Positions 63,820 to 64,000 of a stretch of DNA of 64,000 nt are shown one piece after another. Source of the stretch: Prolixibacteraceae bacterium JC049 (GTDB lineage: Bacteria; Bacteroidota; Bacteroidia; Bacteroidales; Prolixibacteraceae); contig SACZ01000009.1 of assembly GCA_023369685.1 (NCBI GenBank), positions 35,642-99,641 on the forward strand, read 5' to 3'. Position 1 is the stretch's first letter. Each line of letters starts with the position of its first letter. The notes below the pieces were generated by a model, which did not search any database, was not told the origin of the DNA, and saw nothing but the letters and a program-made list of their open reading frames with translations. The position numbers and the translations under genes are program-made.

Positions 63820-63852
63820 GCGGTTCGGGATTTATTGTCAACTCTCTATATA

Positions 63853-64000
63853 TCATTCATTTATGAAGTATTTGTCAATTTCTGATCTATGATAATCAAC
63901 TATCCAATCGTTCTGTTTGTCATACAAATGTTTAATTTTTTCTGCTTTATTGCTCCAAACATAACAACCTCTGTCATCATACATGTAGAATCCTCTGTCA
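63853..64000 (-). CDS. C-terminal fragment of a DUF3885-like protein
   Basis: The minus-strand frame enters from beyond the window and ends TGA at 63853. The visible 48 residues (MYDDRGCYVWSNKAEKIKHL and YDKQNDWIVDYHRSEIDKYF in sequence) resemble the C-terminus of DUF3885, whose members end in a YDDRG...LY.KYNDWILDYDR pattern. It is a member of the next cassette; its start and termini lie outside. Confidence 0.5.
   Translation of the reverse strand, partial: DRGFYMYDDRGCYVWSNKAEKIKHLYDKQNDWIVDYHRSEIDKYFINE

Overview
The window comes from an AT-rich Bacteroidota chromosome, most likely a marine Bacteroidales/Marinilabiliales-type organism. The evidence is four TonB-dependent receptors or receptor-like barrels, a DUF4249 partner lipoprotein, an rSAM/lipoprotein pair, a LytTR two-component system, a type IX secretion sorting domain and TAnnTTTG promoter boxes. 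No rRNA or tRNA gene was recognised.

Positions 1-39100 look like ordinary chromosome. They hold lipoproteins, an rSAM/lipoprotein maturation pair, YggS, a DEAD-box helicase, CutC, a glycosylasparaginase, an orphan rhamnulokinase, a K+ channel and a GH36-like lipoprotein. A sensor kinase/LytTR regulator/TonB receptor/DUF4249 block follows, facing a second DUF6515/TonB receptor block. Next come a DUF4252 - ECF sigma - anti-sigma - DUF4252 operon, a hybrid-sensor kinase, and a 1159-residue protein that may be a PPi-type PEP carboxykinase. The stretch ends with a nuclease, a DUF1287 protein, an AlkD-like protein, a TonB receptor with a cytochrome c/PQQ-type dehydrogenase, and an alpha/beta hydrolase carrying EF-hands. 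Several intergenic gaps carry short palindromic dispersed repeats.

From about 39130 to the right edge the architecture changes completely. Almost all genes lie on the minus strand as one- or two-gene units. The units are separated by a nearly identical ~190-bp element (nine copies) or by unrelated ~125-bp elements (five copies). All of these elements begin (T/C)AACGG or close to it, end TTA/GTTA/GTTG, and can fold back on themselves. Eleven of the units start and end with matching 6-10 base complementary termini, exactly what a circular cassette split at an integron attC site would give. I read this as an integron-like gene-cassette array whose recombinase lies outside the window. Its cargo includes a DUF4172/Fic-type protein, a DUF5343+HEPN pair, several small membrane proteins, a T9SS-secreted Ycf48-like protein, an Ada-type repair protein with a PLP decarboxylase, and many genes of unknown function.

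Inside the array sits a complete type I Wadjet anti-plasmid operon (jetA-jetB-jetC-jetD) with a WYL regulator, flanked by its own imperfect direct repeats. An IS3-family element, killed by one nonsense codon, has inserted in the array, and a second copy of its right end with adjoining attC sequence lies at 39160. The region looks like an accessory island enriched for defence functions.
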